DNA of 64,000 bases from [Clostridium] scindens (GCF_019597925.1 NZ_CP080442.1:599001-663000); one strand, 5' to 3'; positions 52,240 through 61,757 are shown, numbered from the stretch's first letter. Numbers and translations are program-made. The notes: generated from the letters alone by a model not told the origin.

Positions 52240-53733
52240 TTGAGAGGCAAACAAGATGCGTATGACATAGACTTTACTTCCACGACGGCGAAAGTGCCCT
52301 GGGCAGACAAGATTATCCACAGCATGTATGGTGCCTATAGTTTTCAGGTATCCTGGGTGATTTTCGGATACTATCTGGTGTATTTTTACACGGATGTGGT
52401 CGGATTGAGCGCGACGGTGGCAGGAACCATCATGCTGGTGGCCCGTTTTGCGGACTGCTTTACAGACTTGTGGGTGGGCTATATGCTGGATAATGTCTGT
52501 TACCGATGGGGGCGCTACCGTTCCTGGGCGATCTTTGGAATTATACCGCTGTTCCTTTTGTTCGTTGGCGTATTTACCGCGCTTCCGACGGAGAGTACTG
52601 GACTTAAGATCGCATGGGCGGCTATCTGTTATGGCTGTTTTGGAGCAATAGGGGCCACATTCTCATTCATGCCTCAGATTGCCCAGTTCTGCAACATGAC
52701 CAGAAATCCCAGAGAAAGGGAAACGATCGCTGTCATCAAAAGCGTATGCACCAATCTGGCCCAGGTAGTCGCGGCTTCCCTGTTTCTTCCTCTGGTCAAT
52801 CTGTTCGGAGGAAATAGCGGCAATCCGGCGCAAGGGTATTTCTGGGCGGCAGTCGCTATAGGCCTCACGGTGATGTTTTTTCAGATATTGAATGTTATTA
52901 TGACCAGAAAATATGAGTTAAACCGCGACGGATCCTGCAGGGAGCATTTAAGACAGGTGGATCATGAGAAGGTATTTGCGCAGCTTAAGAGTTTTGGCAG
53001 GAACCGGCCCGCAATCATACTTCAGATCGGAGAAGTACTGAAGCAGATCATGCAGGCAATCAAAAATGGAATGGTTATCTATGTATTTACATATTATTTG
53101 GGGCTGAAGGGCTTTTATTCGGTAGCCATGTTTGCATTTACTGTGGCGTTAATGGCGGGCGTGTTCTTCATGAAGCCATTGATTAGAATGTTCCGGGATA
53201 CAGGGAGGGCCTACCAGTTCTGCATGATGGCAGGGGCGGGCACCAGCGTTCTCCTCTATATCCTCTGCAGGATATACGGTCCCGGGGCGGCAGCGGATTC
53301 CATGCAGTTTGGAGTGCTGTTCATGCTATTCATTGTCAATGGAATATTCAGCGGCGCGTATTATTCATTCTCCAATGTCATGATACCGGCGACCGTGGAT
53401 TATGGGGAGTGGAAGAATGGCAAGGGTCAGGCAGGCATTATATCCGCGATCAACGGGTTCTGCATCACGATTGGCGCAGCGCTTGGAGCGCAGATTATGG
53501 GCATCCTTTTGGATGGTTCCGGCTATGTAGCCAATCAGGCCCAGTCGGTGTCCACGCTGAACTGGCTCTTGATCCTGGCGTTTATCATTCCTGCCATTGT
53601 GACAGGCATCCATTTTGTGATGCAGATGTTCTACGGGCTCAGCGATAGGCGGCTGGATGAGTGCATGAAAGAAGTGCGGGCCAGAAGACAGAAGTGCGAG
53701 ACAAAAATAGTTGAGGAATCTATGGAAATGTAA
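52240..53733 (+). CDS. GPH family sugar:cation symporter
   Basis: A 497-residue glycoside-pentoside-hexuronide symporter (MelB fold, 12 segments), with the family motif TVDYGEWKNGKG near residue 388. TTG start at 52240 behind AGGAGGGG. Flanked by two copies of a dehydrogenase and followed by an amino-sugar deaminase, it probably imports the pathway sugar with sodium or protons. Confidence 0.9.
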   Translation: MRGKQDAYDIDFTSTTAKVPWADKIIHSMYGAYSFQVSWVIFGYYLVYFYTDVVGLSATVAGTIMLVARFADCFTDLWVGYMLDNVCYRWGRYRSWAIFGIIPLFLLFVGVFTALPTESTGLKIAWAAICYGCFGAIGATFSFMPQIAQFCNMTRNPRERETIAVIKSVCTNLAQVVAASLFLPLVNLFGGNSGNPAQGYFWAAVAIGLTVMFFQILNVIMTRKYELNRDGSCREHLRQVDHEKVFAQLKSFGRNRPAIILQIGEVLKQIMQAIKNGMVIYVFTYYLGLKGFYSVAMFAFTVALMAGVFFMKPLIRMFRDTGRAYQFCMMAGAGTSVLLYILCRIYGPGAAADSMQFGVLFMLFIVNGIFSGAYYSFSNVMIPATVDYGEWKNGKGQAGIISAINGFCITIGAALGAQIMGILLDGSGYVANQAQSVSTLNWLLILAFIIPAIVTGIHFVMQMFYGLSDRRLDECMKEVRARRQKCETKIVEESMEM

Positions 53734-53830
53734 TTGACAAATAAATGGATTCATTATAACATAATATTAAATGGTGTTTATAAATTATATTTAGGAAATA
53801 AAATGCAGATTATGAAAGGGAGATAGAATT
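53734..53830 (+). promoter_or_regulatory. Promoter region of dehydrogenase copy 2
   Basis: TTGACA starts directly after the symporter stop codon (53734-53739); a weak -10 is at 53757-53762. ATAATATTAAAT (53761), TTTATAAA (53777) and TATTTAG (53788) match the order and spacing upstream of copy 1, though the rest differs. An internal promoter for the downstream genes is likely. Confidence 0.6.
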
Positions 53831-54868
53831 ATGGCAAAGAAATTATTTACGACGATCTATGGACGCAACCTGGTGGGAGAGCTTAAGAACATCGTGCAGA
53901 GGCCATACCTGGTGGTGACAATGGAGGACTTATGGGACCGGTTCAAGGACGAGTTCGATGATGACTGCATCGTGCATTTCGTGAAGACGCTGGAGTACGA
54001 CGAGATCATGGCGGAGGTGGAGAGGCTTCCGAAGTTCGAGGCGGTCATCGGCCTTGGCGGAGGCCAGGCGGTGGACTATGCCAAGATGGCGGCGTGGAAG
54101 ACCCATATGCCGCTTTACCAGGTGCCGACCTCCATCGCCACCAACGCGGTGTTCGGGCACCGGGCGGGGGTACGCTTCGACAGCGTGGTAAGGTACGTAG
54201 GCTACGTGGAGCCGGTAGCGGTCTATGTGGACTACGACATCATCCAGAACGGCCCGAAGGACCTGAACCGCAGCGGCGTGTGCGACGTGCTCTGCTACAA
54301 CAACTCCATGTTCGACTGGAAGTATGCGGCGGACCAGGGGAAATGCGAGGAGAAGTGGCCCTATGACGAGGAGATGGTGGCGGAGGTCAAGGAGGTGTTC
54401 GACTCCGTGGTGAACGGCCTGGATGACATCTACGAGCTGAACGAGAAGGGGATCCGCACCCTGACGGAGGGGCTGAGATGGGGCGGCGGGGCGTTCCACA
54501 ACAATGGCTGGAACCCGAGGCCGATCGAGGGAAGCGACCACTTCCTGTTCTACACGCTGGAATACATGACGAAGAAGAAGTTCATCCACGGCCAGCCGGT
54601 ATGCCTGGGGATCTTCGTGGGCTCCGCGATGGGCGGGAACGACCCGGACGGGATCCTGGACCTCATCCACCGCGCGGGAGTGGAGATCCGCCCGGAGGGA
54701 ATGGGGATCACGTGGGACGACGTGTTCGCGGCGATCAAGTACGAGAAGGAGTTCCTGGAGAGCAACGGATACTGGTATACGGTGGTCAACGACTTCGAGG
54801 TGACGGAGGAGTTCTGCCAGATGATCAGGGACAAGGTGATCGCCAAGTACGGCGAGTGGGATCAATAA
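53831..54868 (+). CDS. Metal-dependent polyol/sugar-phosphate dehydrogenase, copy 2
   Basis: A second 345-residue copy, 98.6% identical in protein to the gene at 51189. The two differ at many silent positions (for example around residues 105-125) but keep the same unusual G/C-rich codons. It precedes the NagB-like gene by 30 bp, so it belongs to the downstream operon. GGGAGA lies 7 bp before the ATG. Two copies under related but diverged promoters suggest dosage, or expression under two conditions. Confidence 0.88.
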   Translation: MAKKLFTTIYGRNLVGELKNIVQRPYLVVTMEDLWDRFKDEFDDDCIVHFVKTLEYDEIMAEVERLPKFEAVIGLGGGQAVDYAKMAAWKTHMPLYQVPTSIATNAVFGHRAGVRFDSVVRYVGYVEPVAVYVDYDIIQNGPKDLNRSGVCDVLCYNNSMFDWKYAADQGKCEEKWPYDEEMVAEVKEVFDSVVNGLDDIYELNEKGIRTLTEGLRWGGGAFHNNGWNPRPIEGSDHFLFYTLEYMTKKKFIHGQPVCLGIFVGSAMGGNDPDGILDLIHRAGVEIRPEGMGITWDDVFAAIKYEKEFLESNGYWYTVVNDFEVTEEFCQMIRDKVIAKYGEWDQ

Positions 54869-54898
54869 TAATATGCGAAAACGACCAGAGGTGCGCAG

Positions 54899-55633
54899 AT
54901 GAAAGTATACATAGTAAAAGATTATCATGAGATGAGTAAAAAGGCGGCGTCCATTATTGCCGTACAGGCAGCCATGGACCCAGACAGCGTTCTGGGCCTG
55001 GCTACAGGCTCTACCCCGGTAGGCGCCTATGAATATCTAAGGAAATGGTCTGAGGAAGGAACCCTTGATTTTTCAGGCATTCGTACCGTGAATCTGGATG
55101 AATATAAAGGGATAGCAAAGGAAAGCGACCAAAGCTATTATCATTTTATGCGGGAGAACCTATTCGATCATATCAATGTCAAAGAAGAAAATACCTACAT
55201 TCCCGATGGAGAAAAAGAGGATATCGATGCTGTGTGCAGAGACTACGAAGCGTTGATCCGGAAACTTGGCGGCGTAGATCTCCAGCTTCTGGGGATCGGG
55301 AGAAATGGGCATATTGGATTTAATGAACCTTCGGAGACGTTCCCGGGAGAATGCCACTGCGTAGATCTTGCAGAGAGCACCATCGAAGCCAACAAAAGAT
55401 TCTTCGAAAGCGCCGAGGATGTTCCGAGGCAGGCTTACACAATGGGAATCGGAACCATCATGAATGCAAAGAAAATCCTGCTGCTCGCAAGCGGAGAAGA
55501 TAAGGCAGAGGCTATGTACCAGACGATGTGCGGCCCTATCACGCCACGGGTGCCAGCATCCGTGCTGCGGCTTCACCGGGATGTAACAATCATTGCCGAC
55601 GAGGCAGCTATGGCAAAAGCAGGGACAAGATAA
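54899..55633 (+). CDS. nagB: Glucosamine-6-phosphate deaminase-like enzyme
   Basis: A 244-residue isomerase/deaminase of the NagB family: GLATGSTPVGAYEYL, NLDEYKG with the catalytic Asp, and GIGRNGHIGFNEPSE with the catalytic His and Glu. NagB opens the ring and releases ammonia from a 2-amino-2-deoxy hexose 6-phosphate. In this cluster the true substrate may be another amino sugar phosphate. The start is preceded by AGAGG; the aminotransferase follows 29 bp later. Confidence 0.9.
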   Translation: MKVYIVKDYHEMSKKAASIIAVQAAMDPDSVLGLATGSTPVGAYEYLRKWSEEGTLDFSGIRTVNLDEYKGIAKESDQSYYHFMRENLFDHINVKEENTYIPDGEKEDIDAVCRDYEALIRKLGGVDLQLLGIGRNGHIGFNEPSETFPGECHCVDLAESTIEANKRFFESAEDVPRQAYTMGIGTIMNAKKILLLASGEDKAEAMYQTMCGPITPRVPASVLRLHRDVTIIADEAAMAKAGTR

Positions 55634-55662
55634 TCTTGATGAAACAGGAGGGAGAGGTCAGC

Positions 55663-56958
55663 ATGACGACATTGGAAAAAGATAAAAAATATTTGATACA
55701 GTGCTATACAACGGATGATATTGTATTTACCAAAGGCAAGGGTATGTATATGTACGACGAAGACGGAAAAAAGTACCTGGATTTCTCAGGCCAGTTCTCC
55801 GCATGCACCCTTGGACATGGAAATGAAGAAATGATTGAAGCCTTAAAAGATCAGCTTGAGAAACTAGTGTCAGTGACTTCCTGTTTTGCGACAGAAGAAA
55901 GAGCGGCCCTGGCGGAAAAGATGATCGAGATATCTCCGGAAGGCCTGGACAAGGTTATGTTCGGCTGTACCGGATCTGACGCAAACGAGTTTGCTCTAAA
56001 ACTGGCAAAATATTACCGCGGAGGCGGAAGAATCATATCTTTTAGAAGAGGATTCCATGGCTCTACGGCAGGTGCGGCTGCGGCAACCGGAAAGTCGGAG
56101 ATGATCCAGGAAAACTCGGGAATATCGGAACTGCTTCCAAGGGGATTTGTCCACTCAGCCCCGCCTTACTGCTACCATTGTGATTTTGGCAAAGAGCCGG
56201 GCAGCTGCGGCCTCCAGTGCCTGAAGTATCTGGAGCAGACCATGCTCCATGAGGGCGGAGATAAGATCGCGGCAGTCATATCAGAGCCTATCTTTGCGGC
56301 TGGCGGCGTTATCGTGCCGCCGAAGGGATTCTGGAAAGGTGTAAGAGAATTGTGCGATAAGTACGGCGCGCTTCTCATTTTTGATGAGGTAGTAACCGGA
56401 ATCGGACAGACAGGTTCCATGTTTGCCTGTCAATATGAAGACGTGACCCCGGATATCCTGGTAACGGGAAAAGGGCTTACCAGCGGCTATGTTCCTGGCT
56501 CGGCCGTACTCTGCCGCAAGGAGATCGGCGAGGCGATGAGCAAGATCAGCCTTCACGGACATACGCATTCCTGCTATCCGATGACCTGCCGCAGCGCTTT
56601 GAAGAATATAGAGATTATTGAGAGAGAGGGACTTGTAGAAAATAGCCGCCTAGTGGGAGCGTATCTGCATGAGAGGCTTCTGGGCTTAAAAGACAAGTAT
56701 GAGGTGATAAAGGATGTACGAGGACGCGGACTTCTTCAAGGGATTGAGATAGAAGGAAGCGAGAAGGCGGACAAATATGTGCTGGGCCAGGAGTTCTATG
56801 AGACTATGCTCAGAAACGGCCTGATTACAGAACTGGAGAGCCGGAAGAACCTGGAGAACGTTGTCGTTGTCATGCATCCTGCCTTGATCACATCCAGGGA
56901 AAATGTGGATGAAGCAGTTGAAATTATTGACAAATCTCTTTCGGCTTGTATACAATAA
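55663..56958 (+). CDS. Class III PLP aminotransferase
   Basis: A 431-residue omega-type aminotransferase: FDEVVTGIGQTG, PLP lysine in TGKGLTSGY, GHTHSCYPMTCRSAL, and N-terminal YDEDGKKYLDFSGQFSACTLGH. It lies within an amino-sugar cluster, so its amino donor or acceptor may be an amino-sugar or aldehyde derivative; 4-aminobutyrate or glutamate-1-semialdehyde-type enzymes are alternatives. ATG 55663 is chosen because AGGAGGG is just upstream; ATG 55639 also fits the frame. Confidence 0.88.
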   Translation: MTTLEKDKKYLIQCYTTDDIVFTKGKGMYMYDEDGKKYLDFSGQFSACTLGHGNEEMIEALKDQLEKLVSVTSCFATEERAALAEKMIEISPEGLDKVMFGCTGSDANEFALKLAKYYRGGGRIISFRRGFHGSTAGAAAATGKSEMIQENSGISELLPRGFVHSAPPYCYHCDFGKEPGSCGLQCLKYLEQTMLHEGGDKIAAVISEPIFAAGGVIVPPKGFWKGVRELCDKYGALLIFDEVVTGIGQTGSMFACQYEDVTPDILVTGKGLTSGYVPGSAVLCRKEIGEAMSKISLHGHTHSCYPMTCRSALKNIEIIEREGLVENSRLVGAYLHERLLGLKDKYEVIKDVRGRGLLQGIEIEGSEKADKYVLGQEFYETMLRNGLITELESRKNLENVVVVMHPALITSRENVDEAVEIIDKSLSACIQ

Positions 56959-56990
56959 TCTAATAAATTCAGAGGGAGATTCATAACGCT

Positions 56991-58157
56991 ATGACGAGAG
57001 AAAAGAAACAGGTTTTGACGGTAAAGAATATCAGAAATGTCAATATGGAAAATATTCTCCAATCTATCCTTAGAAAACGGGAGACTACGAGAAGCGTCCT
57101 TTCTAAAGAGAATAATATCAGCCTTATGACGGTAAAGCATGTGGTAGATGACCTGATCGAGGCCAAAATCCTGGTGGAAAAAGATTCCTGTAACTCGGAT
57201 GTGGGGAGAAACCCCAAGGTGCTTGAGATTGCAGAGAACTACGGGAATATCGTGTGCGTGAATCTCACCTCGAAAGACGAGATCAGCTTCCTGATATATG
57301 ATATCTATGAGAATCTTCTGAAAGAGCAGAGTATGCTGCTGCATCAAGATAGGCCTTATCGGGAAGAACTGGCCGCGGCAATAGCGGCCATCCAGGCAGA
57401 ACTAAAAACCATACCATCGCTGACCGTCGGCGTGGCAGTATTTGTGCCAAGTGCATACGATGCCAGCGTGGACCTGGTGAATTATGATTTGATACCGGAG
57501 TTTAAAGAACTGCATATCAGATCATTGTTTGAAGAGAAATTTGAAATTAATAATATATTGATACTTCATGATGTATTTGCAGCGGCAAGATCAGAGTATG
57601 ATAGTCTGAATCCCAAGATGGAGAGCCAGTTTTATTTCTATTGCGGCTATGGCGTAGGCGGCTTTTTCATTCATAAGGATGAGGCGGTTGCCGGCGCCAG
57701 GAATATGGCAGGAGAAGTAGGAAAAATGCTCGTATCTATGGATGGAAGAGAGGCGGCATATGCAACGCTGGAAGAATTCGTATCCATCTCCGCGGTAAAG
57801 CAGAAGATGAAGGAAGCGGGAATGGAAGGCAGTTTTGACGAACTGCTGATACAGTATCAGGCAGGAGATAAAAGGGCAGGAGAAATATTTGACCCAGTGC
57901 TAAATACAATATGCCGTGTTCTATACAATCTTCTATGGGTATACAATCCTACCAGGATCGTAATTGACAGTTGCAAAAGTGATTACAGCCAAGTGATTAC
58001 AGAACATTTTGAACAGTTTATGGAAAGTATGAAGAATGACGCGATTCCCATACATGTGGAGGCAAGGACCGCAAAATATGATGAATACCATATGATGCGC
58101 GGCTGCTTCTATATGGCCAGAAATGCATGGATCGAGGGGATAGCCGACTCCATATAG
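56991..58157 (+). CDS. ROK family transcriptional repressor
   Basis: A 388-residue NagC/XylR-type protein: N-terminal winged helix-turn-helix (KRETTRSVLSKENNISLMTVKHVVDDL, about residues 29-55), then a ROK sugar-binding domain (GVAVFVPSAYDASVDLV; YGVGGFFIHKDEAVAGARNMAGEVG). Its kinase counterpart is encoded next door. It should be the local repressor, released when the pathway's sugar or sugar phosphate binds. The zinc cysteine motif of the kinase is absent here, as in several repressor members. Confidence 0.88.
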   Translation: MTREKKQVLTVKNIRNVNMENILQSILRKRETTRSVLSKENNISLMTVKHVVDDLIEAKILVEKDSCNSDVGRNPKVLEIAENYGNIVCVNLTSKDEISFLIYDIYENLLKEQSMLLHQDRPYREELAAAIAAIQAELKTIPSLTVGVAVFVPSAYDASVDLVNYDLIPEFKELHIRSLFEEKFEINNILILHDVFAAARSEYDSLNPKMESQFYFYCGYGVGGFFIHKDEAVAGARNMAGEVGKMLVSMDGREAAYATLEEFVSISAVKQKMKEAGMEGSFDELLIQYQAGDKRAGEIFDPVLNTICRVLYNLLWVYNPTRIVIDSCKSDYSQVITEHFEQFMESMKNDAIPIHVEARTAKYDEYHMMRGCFYMARNAWIEGIADSI

Positions 58158-58193
58158 CAGGCTGATTGCATCGGAAAGTAGGAATGGAGTAAT

Positions 58194-59117
58194 ATGGAAA
58201 GCGTAATTATTGGAATTGACCTTGGGGGAACCAATCTGCGGATTGGAGCGGTAACGCCGGATAACAGAATGCTGGCTCCAAGAGTAATGAAAAGTTCGAT
58301 TGTGGCGGATGCAAAGAATCCAATTGGAAAGATCTGCGAGATTATCACAGGCTATATAGAGCAGAATCAGCTCGAGAATGTGGAAGCAATCTCTATAGGG
58401 GTTCCTTCCTCCGTGGAGAATGACAAGGAAACGGTGATCTGCACCACTAATATACGAAATCGGGCGGGAGAAGTTGTATTTTCCCATACGAATATGGCAA
58501 AGGACGTCAGGGAGCATTTCCAGATTCCCGTATTTATCAACAACGATGTAAATAATATCATGCTGTATGATATTGCCGCCAACCAGCTGGAAGAGAAAAA
58601 GGTGGTAGTAGGAATCTATATCGGAACAGGAGTGGGCGCGTCGGTGGTGATAGATGGAAAGCCTCTGGAAGGAAAGAACGGAGCGGAACTTGACATTGGG
58701 CATATGCCTTACTTCCAGGGCGAGGTGGAATGCAGCTGTGGAAAGAAGGGGTGCTGCGAATGCTACGCTTCCGGCTGGAGACTTCAGGAAATCCGAAAAA
58801 TATATTACCCGGATACAGACATTAAAGATATGTTTACGCAGCACAAGGATGAACGCCCGCTTAAGGAATTCATCCAGGCGTGCGCGAATATATACGCGGT
58901 CATGGCTACTATATTTAATCCGGACACCATGATTGTAGGAGGCGGCGTGCCGGAGATGAAGGACTTTCCCAAGGAAGAATTTGAAAGAGAAGTAAACAAG
59001 AATACAGGAACGGATGTCATGTATTATGGATTCGATTATCTGTATTCGAGAGAATTCGTAGGAAAAGGAGTGATCGGCGCGGCCGTGTTTGCAAGAAGGA
59101 AATTAAGACCTATATAA
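58194..59117 (+). CDS. ROK family sugar kinase (AlsK-like)
   Basis: A 307-residue ROK kinase with ATP loop GIDLGGTNLRIGA (residues 7-19), catalytic Asp in NNDVNN, GIYIGTGVGASVV, and a zinc motif CSCGKKGCCECYASG. Sequence and length resemble allose kinase (AlsK) of E. coli more than glucokinase or NagK. It would phosphorylate the imported sugar before NagB-like deamination and dehydrogenation. It ends the cluster, 36 bp after the ROK repressor. Confidence 0.88.
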   Translation: MESVIIGIDLGGTNLRIGAVTPDNRMLAPRVMKSSIVADAKNPIGKICEIITGYIEQNQLENVEAISIGVPSSVENDKETVICTTNIRNRAGEVVFSHTNMAKDVREHFQIPVFINNDVNNIMLYDIAANQLEEKKVVVGIYIGTGVGASVVIDGKPLEGKNGAELDIGHMPYFQGEVECSCGKKGCCECYASGWRLQEIRKIYYPDTDIKDMFTQHKDERPLKEFIQACANIYAVMATIFNPDTMIVGGGVPEMKDFPKEEFEREVNKNTGTDVMYYGFDYLYSREFVGKGVIGAAVFARRKLRPI

Positions 59118-59125
59118 AGTACGAT

Positions 59126-59155
59126 GCGGAGAGGCTATGAAGTCTCTCCGCTTTG
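59126..59155 (+). terminator. Terminator of the amino-sugar cluster
   Basis: A perfect 8-bp stem (59126-59133 with 59144-59151) and a short T run. It is a modest terminator. Confidence 0.55.
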
Positions 59156-59269
59156 CATATCACCGGCAGCCCCGGGCATAGAGGAATCCCGCCCTAAAGG
59201 TTGTGCAATCTGGCCATTTGTCTTATAATAGATGCGATTACTAGAATGAAGGATTGGTAAAAGGTACGA

Positions 59270-61099
59270 ATGATGAATAGAAAAATAATGAAAAAGGCAG
59301 CAAAGCGCAGCCTAAAGAAGCACTATTGGATCTTCCTGGCTGCGTGCCTGATCGCGGCTTTTCTGAATGTGGAATTTTCCGGGACTCTGAGTTTTGCACA
59401 GGTGAATGTAAAGCCGGCCCAAGAGGCAGAAGGAAGTCCATCTTCCGGGAACACCGCGCTTCAGCAGGCAGGCGCGTGGGATGTTATGAATGATATCCTC
59501 AGCGGCAATGAGAAGGAAGGAAAGCAGCTGTCCGAGCAGATCAGGCAGGCGCAGATTCAGCAGTCCGGGCAAGCGAATCCCGCATTTGGCAGGAGCAGAG
59601 GCGTGCTGGCCCAGGCGGTGAACTCTATTACATCCGGCTCTTTATTTGTAACCATCGCGTCTGCGGTCAATGGAATGGTGAAGTCAAAAGAGGTGGCGCT
59701 TCTGATCCTGATTGGCCTTAGCATGACATTGATGCTGGGCTTCTGGTTCTTTGTTACCAATGTATATATGGTGATTTCCAGAAGGATATTTCTGGAGGGG
59801 CGTAATTTTGAGATCGTGCCGATCCAGCGTTTCCTTTTTCTGTTCCGCGTGCGGAAATGGACGAAGGCGGCATGGACCATGCTGGTCAAATACATATATG
59901 AGTTTTTGTGGTCATTGACGGTTATTGGAGGGATCATCAAGCATTATTCTTATTACATGGTGCCATATATTGTGGCAGAGAATCCGGATATTTCCGCAAA
60001 GAACGCAATCCGGCTGTCCAGGAAGATGATGAATGGGCATAAGTGGGAATGCTTTGTATTTGAACTGTCATTTCTTGGATGGAGTATGCTGGGAGCAGTT
60101 ACGATGGGGCTGTCACAGGTGCTGTATTCCAATCCATACAGGGTGGCATCTTTTACAGAGTATTATGTTGCCCTTAGAAAAATGGCCAAAGAACGGAACA
60201 TACCGGAGGCGCAGCAGTTAAATGATATCTATCTGTATCGGCCCGCCGGGAGGGAAGCACTGGATCTTGCATATGCTGATGTGATTGCGGTGATGAAAAA
60301 GCCAAAGAAGGAGATAGACGACCTGAAAGGCATCCGCAAGTTCTTTGCGGACTATTTGGGCATCCTGCTGTTCCCGAGCGCAAAAGAGAGAGAGTATGAG
60401 AAGGATCAGGCAGAGCGGACCAGGATCTTTGCCCTGCAAAGAGCGGTAGAAGGGAAGTGCTACCCCAGCCGCCTGGATCCGATTCCAGAGATGGCGAAGC
60501 GGCAGAAGGTAGAGACGGTTCATTATATGCGTCATTATACGGTGTGGTCCCTGATACTATTATTCTTTATATTTTCCTGCATCGGATGGGTATGGGAAGT
60601 AAGTCTTCATCTGGTAAATGACGGTGAATTTGTCAACCGCGGAGTCCTCCATGGCCCATGGCTTCCGATATATGGAAGCGGCGGCGTTCTGATCCTTACC
60701 GTGCTCAATAAGTTTCGCAAGAACCCGGCGGCAGAATTTGTGGCGATCGTCGTATTGTGCGGAGTGGTGGAATATTTTACTTCTTATTATCTGGAAGTGA
60801 CCCAGGGAAAGAAATGGTGGGATTATAGCGGATATTTCCTGAACCTGAATGGCCGCATCTGCGCGGAAGGGCTGCTGGTATTTGGCGTGGGAGGCATGGC
60901 TATTGTATATGCGCTGGCCCCTGTCCTGGATAACTTTATACGGAGACAGAAGCTAAAGGTAGTGATTCCTGCCTGTCTGGTACTTCTAGGAGCCTATATA
61001 GGAGATGCCGCATATTCGTCGGAGCATCCCAATGCGGGAAAAGGGATCACGGACTATCAAAGCAGGGATGTAAGACTTGACATGTATGCCAATAAATGA
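59270..61099 (+). CDS. DUF975 plus CmpB-like membrane protein
   Basis: A 609-residue multi-pass protein. Residues 1-340 or so match DUF975 (N-terminal KKHYWIFLAACLIAAFLNVEF, SKEVALLILIGLSMTLMLGFWFF, WKCFVFELSFLGW-like segments), and about 400-600 match the ABC_trans_CmpB putative transporter domain (HYTVWSLILLFFIFSCIGWVWEV ... GPWLPIYGSGGVLIL). A TetR gene follows 35 bp downstream. Its function is unknown; there is no ATPase partner nearby. ATG 59270 or 59273. Confidence 0.78.
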   Translation: MMNRKIMKKAAKRSLKKHYWIFLAACLIAAFLNVEFSGTLSFAQVNVKPAQEAEGSPSSGNTALQQAGAWDVMNDILSGNEKEGKQLSEQIRQAQIQQSGQANPAFGRSRGVLAQAVNSITSGSLFVTIASAVNGMVKSKEVALLILIGLSMTLMLGFWFFVTNVYMVISRRIFLEGRNFEIVPIQRFLFLFRVRKWTKAAWTMLVKYIYEFLWSLTVIGGIIKHYSYYMVPYIVAENPDISAKNAIRLSRKMMNGHKWECFVFELSFLGWSMLGAVTMGLSQVLYSNPYRVASFTEYYVALRKMAKERNIPEAQQLNDIYLYRPAGREALDLAYADVIAVMKKPKKEIDDLKGIRKFFADYLGILLFPSAKEREYEKDQAERTRIFALQRAVEGKCYPSRLDPIPEMAKRQKVETVHYMRHYTVWSLILLFFIFSCIGWVWEVSLHLVNDGEFVNRGVLHGPWLPIYGSGGVLILTVLNKFRKNPAAEFVAIVVLCGVVEYFTSYYLEVTQGKKWWDYSGYFLNLNGRICAEGLLVFGVGGMAIVYALAPVLDNFIRRQKLKVVIPACLVLLGAYIGDAAYSSEHPNAGKGITDYQSRDVRLDMYANK

Positions 61100-61105
61100 T
61101 AAGAT

Positions 61106-61121
61106 GCAAGTGATCACTTGC
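61106..61121. promoter_or_regulatory. TetR operator 1
   Basis: A perfect 16-bp palindrome GCAAGTGATCACTTGC 13 bp before the start of the TetR gene. Confidence 0.75.
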
Positions 61122-61134
61122 AAGGAGATTGAAT

Positions 61135-61710
61135 ATGCTTGACGATACCCAGGAAAAGATTATTAAAGCGACGATGGAACTGGTGATGGAAAAAGGATAT
61201 TCCAATACCACGACGAAAGACATTGCCCGAAGCGCCGGGATCAATGAATGTACAATTTTCCGCAAATTCAGGGGTAAGAAGGAAGTCATACTGGCAGCGA
61301 TGGAAAAGCCGGAGTGGAATCCGGATTTAAAGCCAGAAGACTTTGAAGGATATTCGGGAGATATGCTGGAAGATCTTACTCGTTTTTCCAAAGTTTATAT
61401 GCAGAAGGTAACGCCCCGAATGGTAAAGGTATCTATCGGGCTTCGTACGCCTGAATTATATCCTTATACTGCCAAAGGAATCTTGAAGATTCCTCAGACC
61501 TTCAAGAAGGCATTAAAAGAATATTTTGTGGAGATGAAGGAACGAGGAAAGATCCGGCGGGCAGATCCGGAGGAACTGGCAATGATGTTCTTGTCCATGA
61601 ATTTTGGGTTCGTATTTTTGAAGGCATCTTTCGGCTCTGAACTTTCACCGATCGAAAGTGCAGCGTATATCGAAAGTAGCATAAACACTTTTGTAAAAGG
61701 GATTCTATAA
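61135..61710 (+). CDS. TetR family regulator
   Basis: A 191-residue TetR protein: helix-turn-helix TTKDIARSAGINECTIFRKF (about residues 24-43). ATG 61135 after AAGGAGA; the TTG at 61129 is too close to the ribosome site. Palindromes with GCAAG/CTTGC arms precede both this gene and the DUF1330/MBL pair, so it likely represses both. Confidence 0.9.
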   Translation: MLDDTQEKIIKATMELVMEKGYSNTTTKDIARSAGINECTIFRKFRGKKEVILAAMEKPEWNPDLKPEDFEGYSGDMLEDLTRFSKVYMQKVTPRMVKVSIGLRTPELYPYTAKGILKIPQTFKKALKEYFVEMKERGKIRRADPEELAMMFLSMNFGFVFLKASFGSELSPIESAAYIESSINTFVKGIL

Positions 61711-61757
61711 AGAACCATTATTATGGCACTGAAAGGTGCCATATATTTTTAACATGA

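Noticed and set aside
51288..52325. Long antisense open frame over dehydrogenase copy 1 (345 codons), mirrored at 53930-54928
   Set aside because: It lacks a ribosome site and is Leu/Val/His/Arg-rich low-complexity sequence produced by the extreme G/C-ending codon use of the sense gene; both copies show it for the same reason.
59118..59269. Extra small gene between the kinase and DUF975 genes
   Set aside because: The gap holds a weak terminator and no start codon with a ribosome site.
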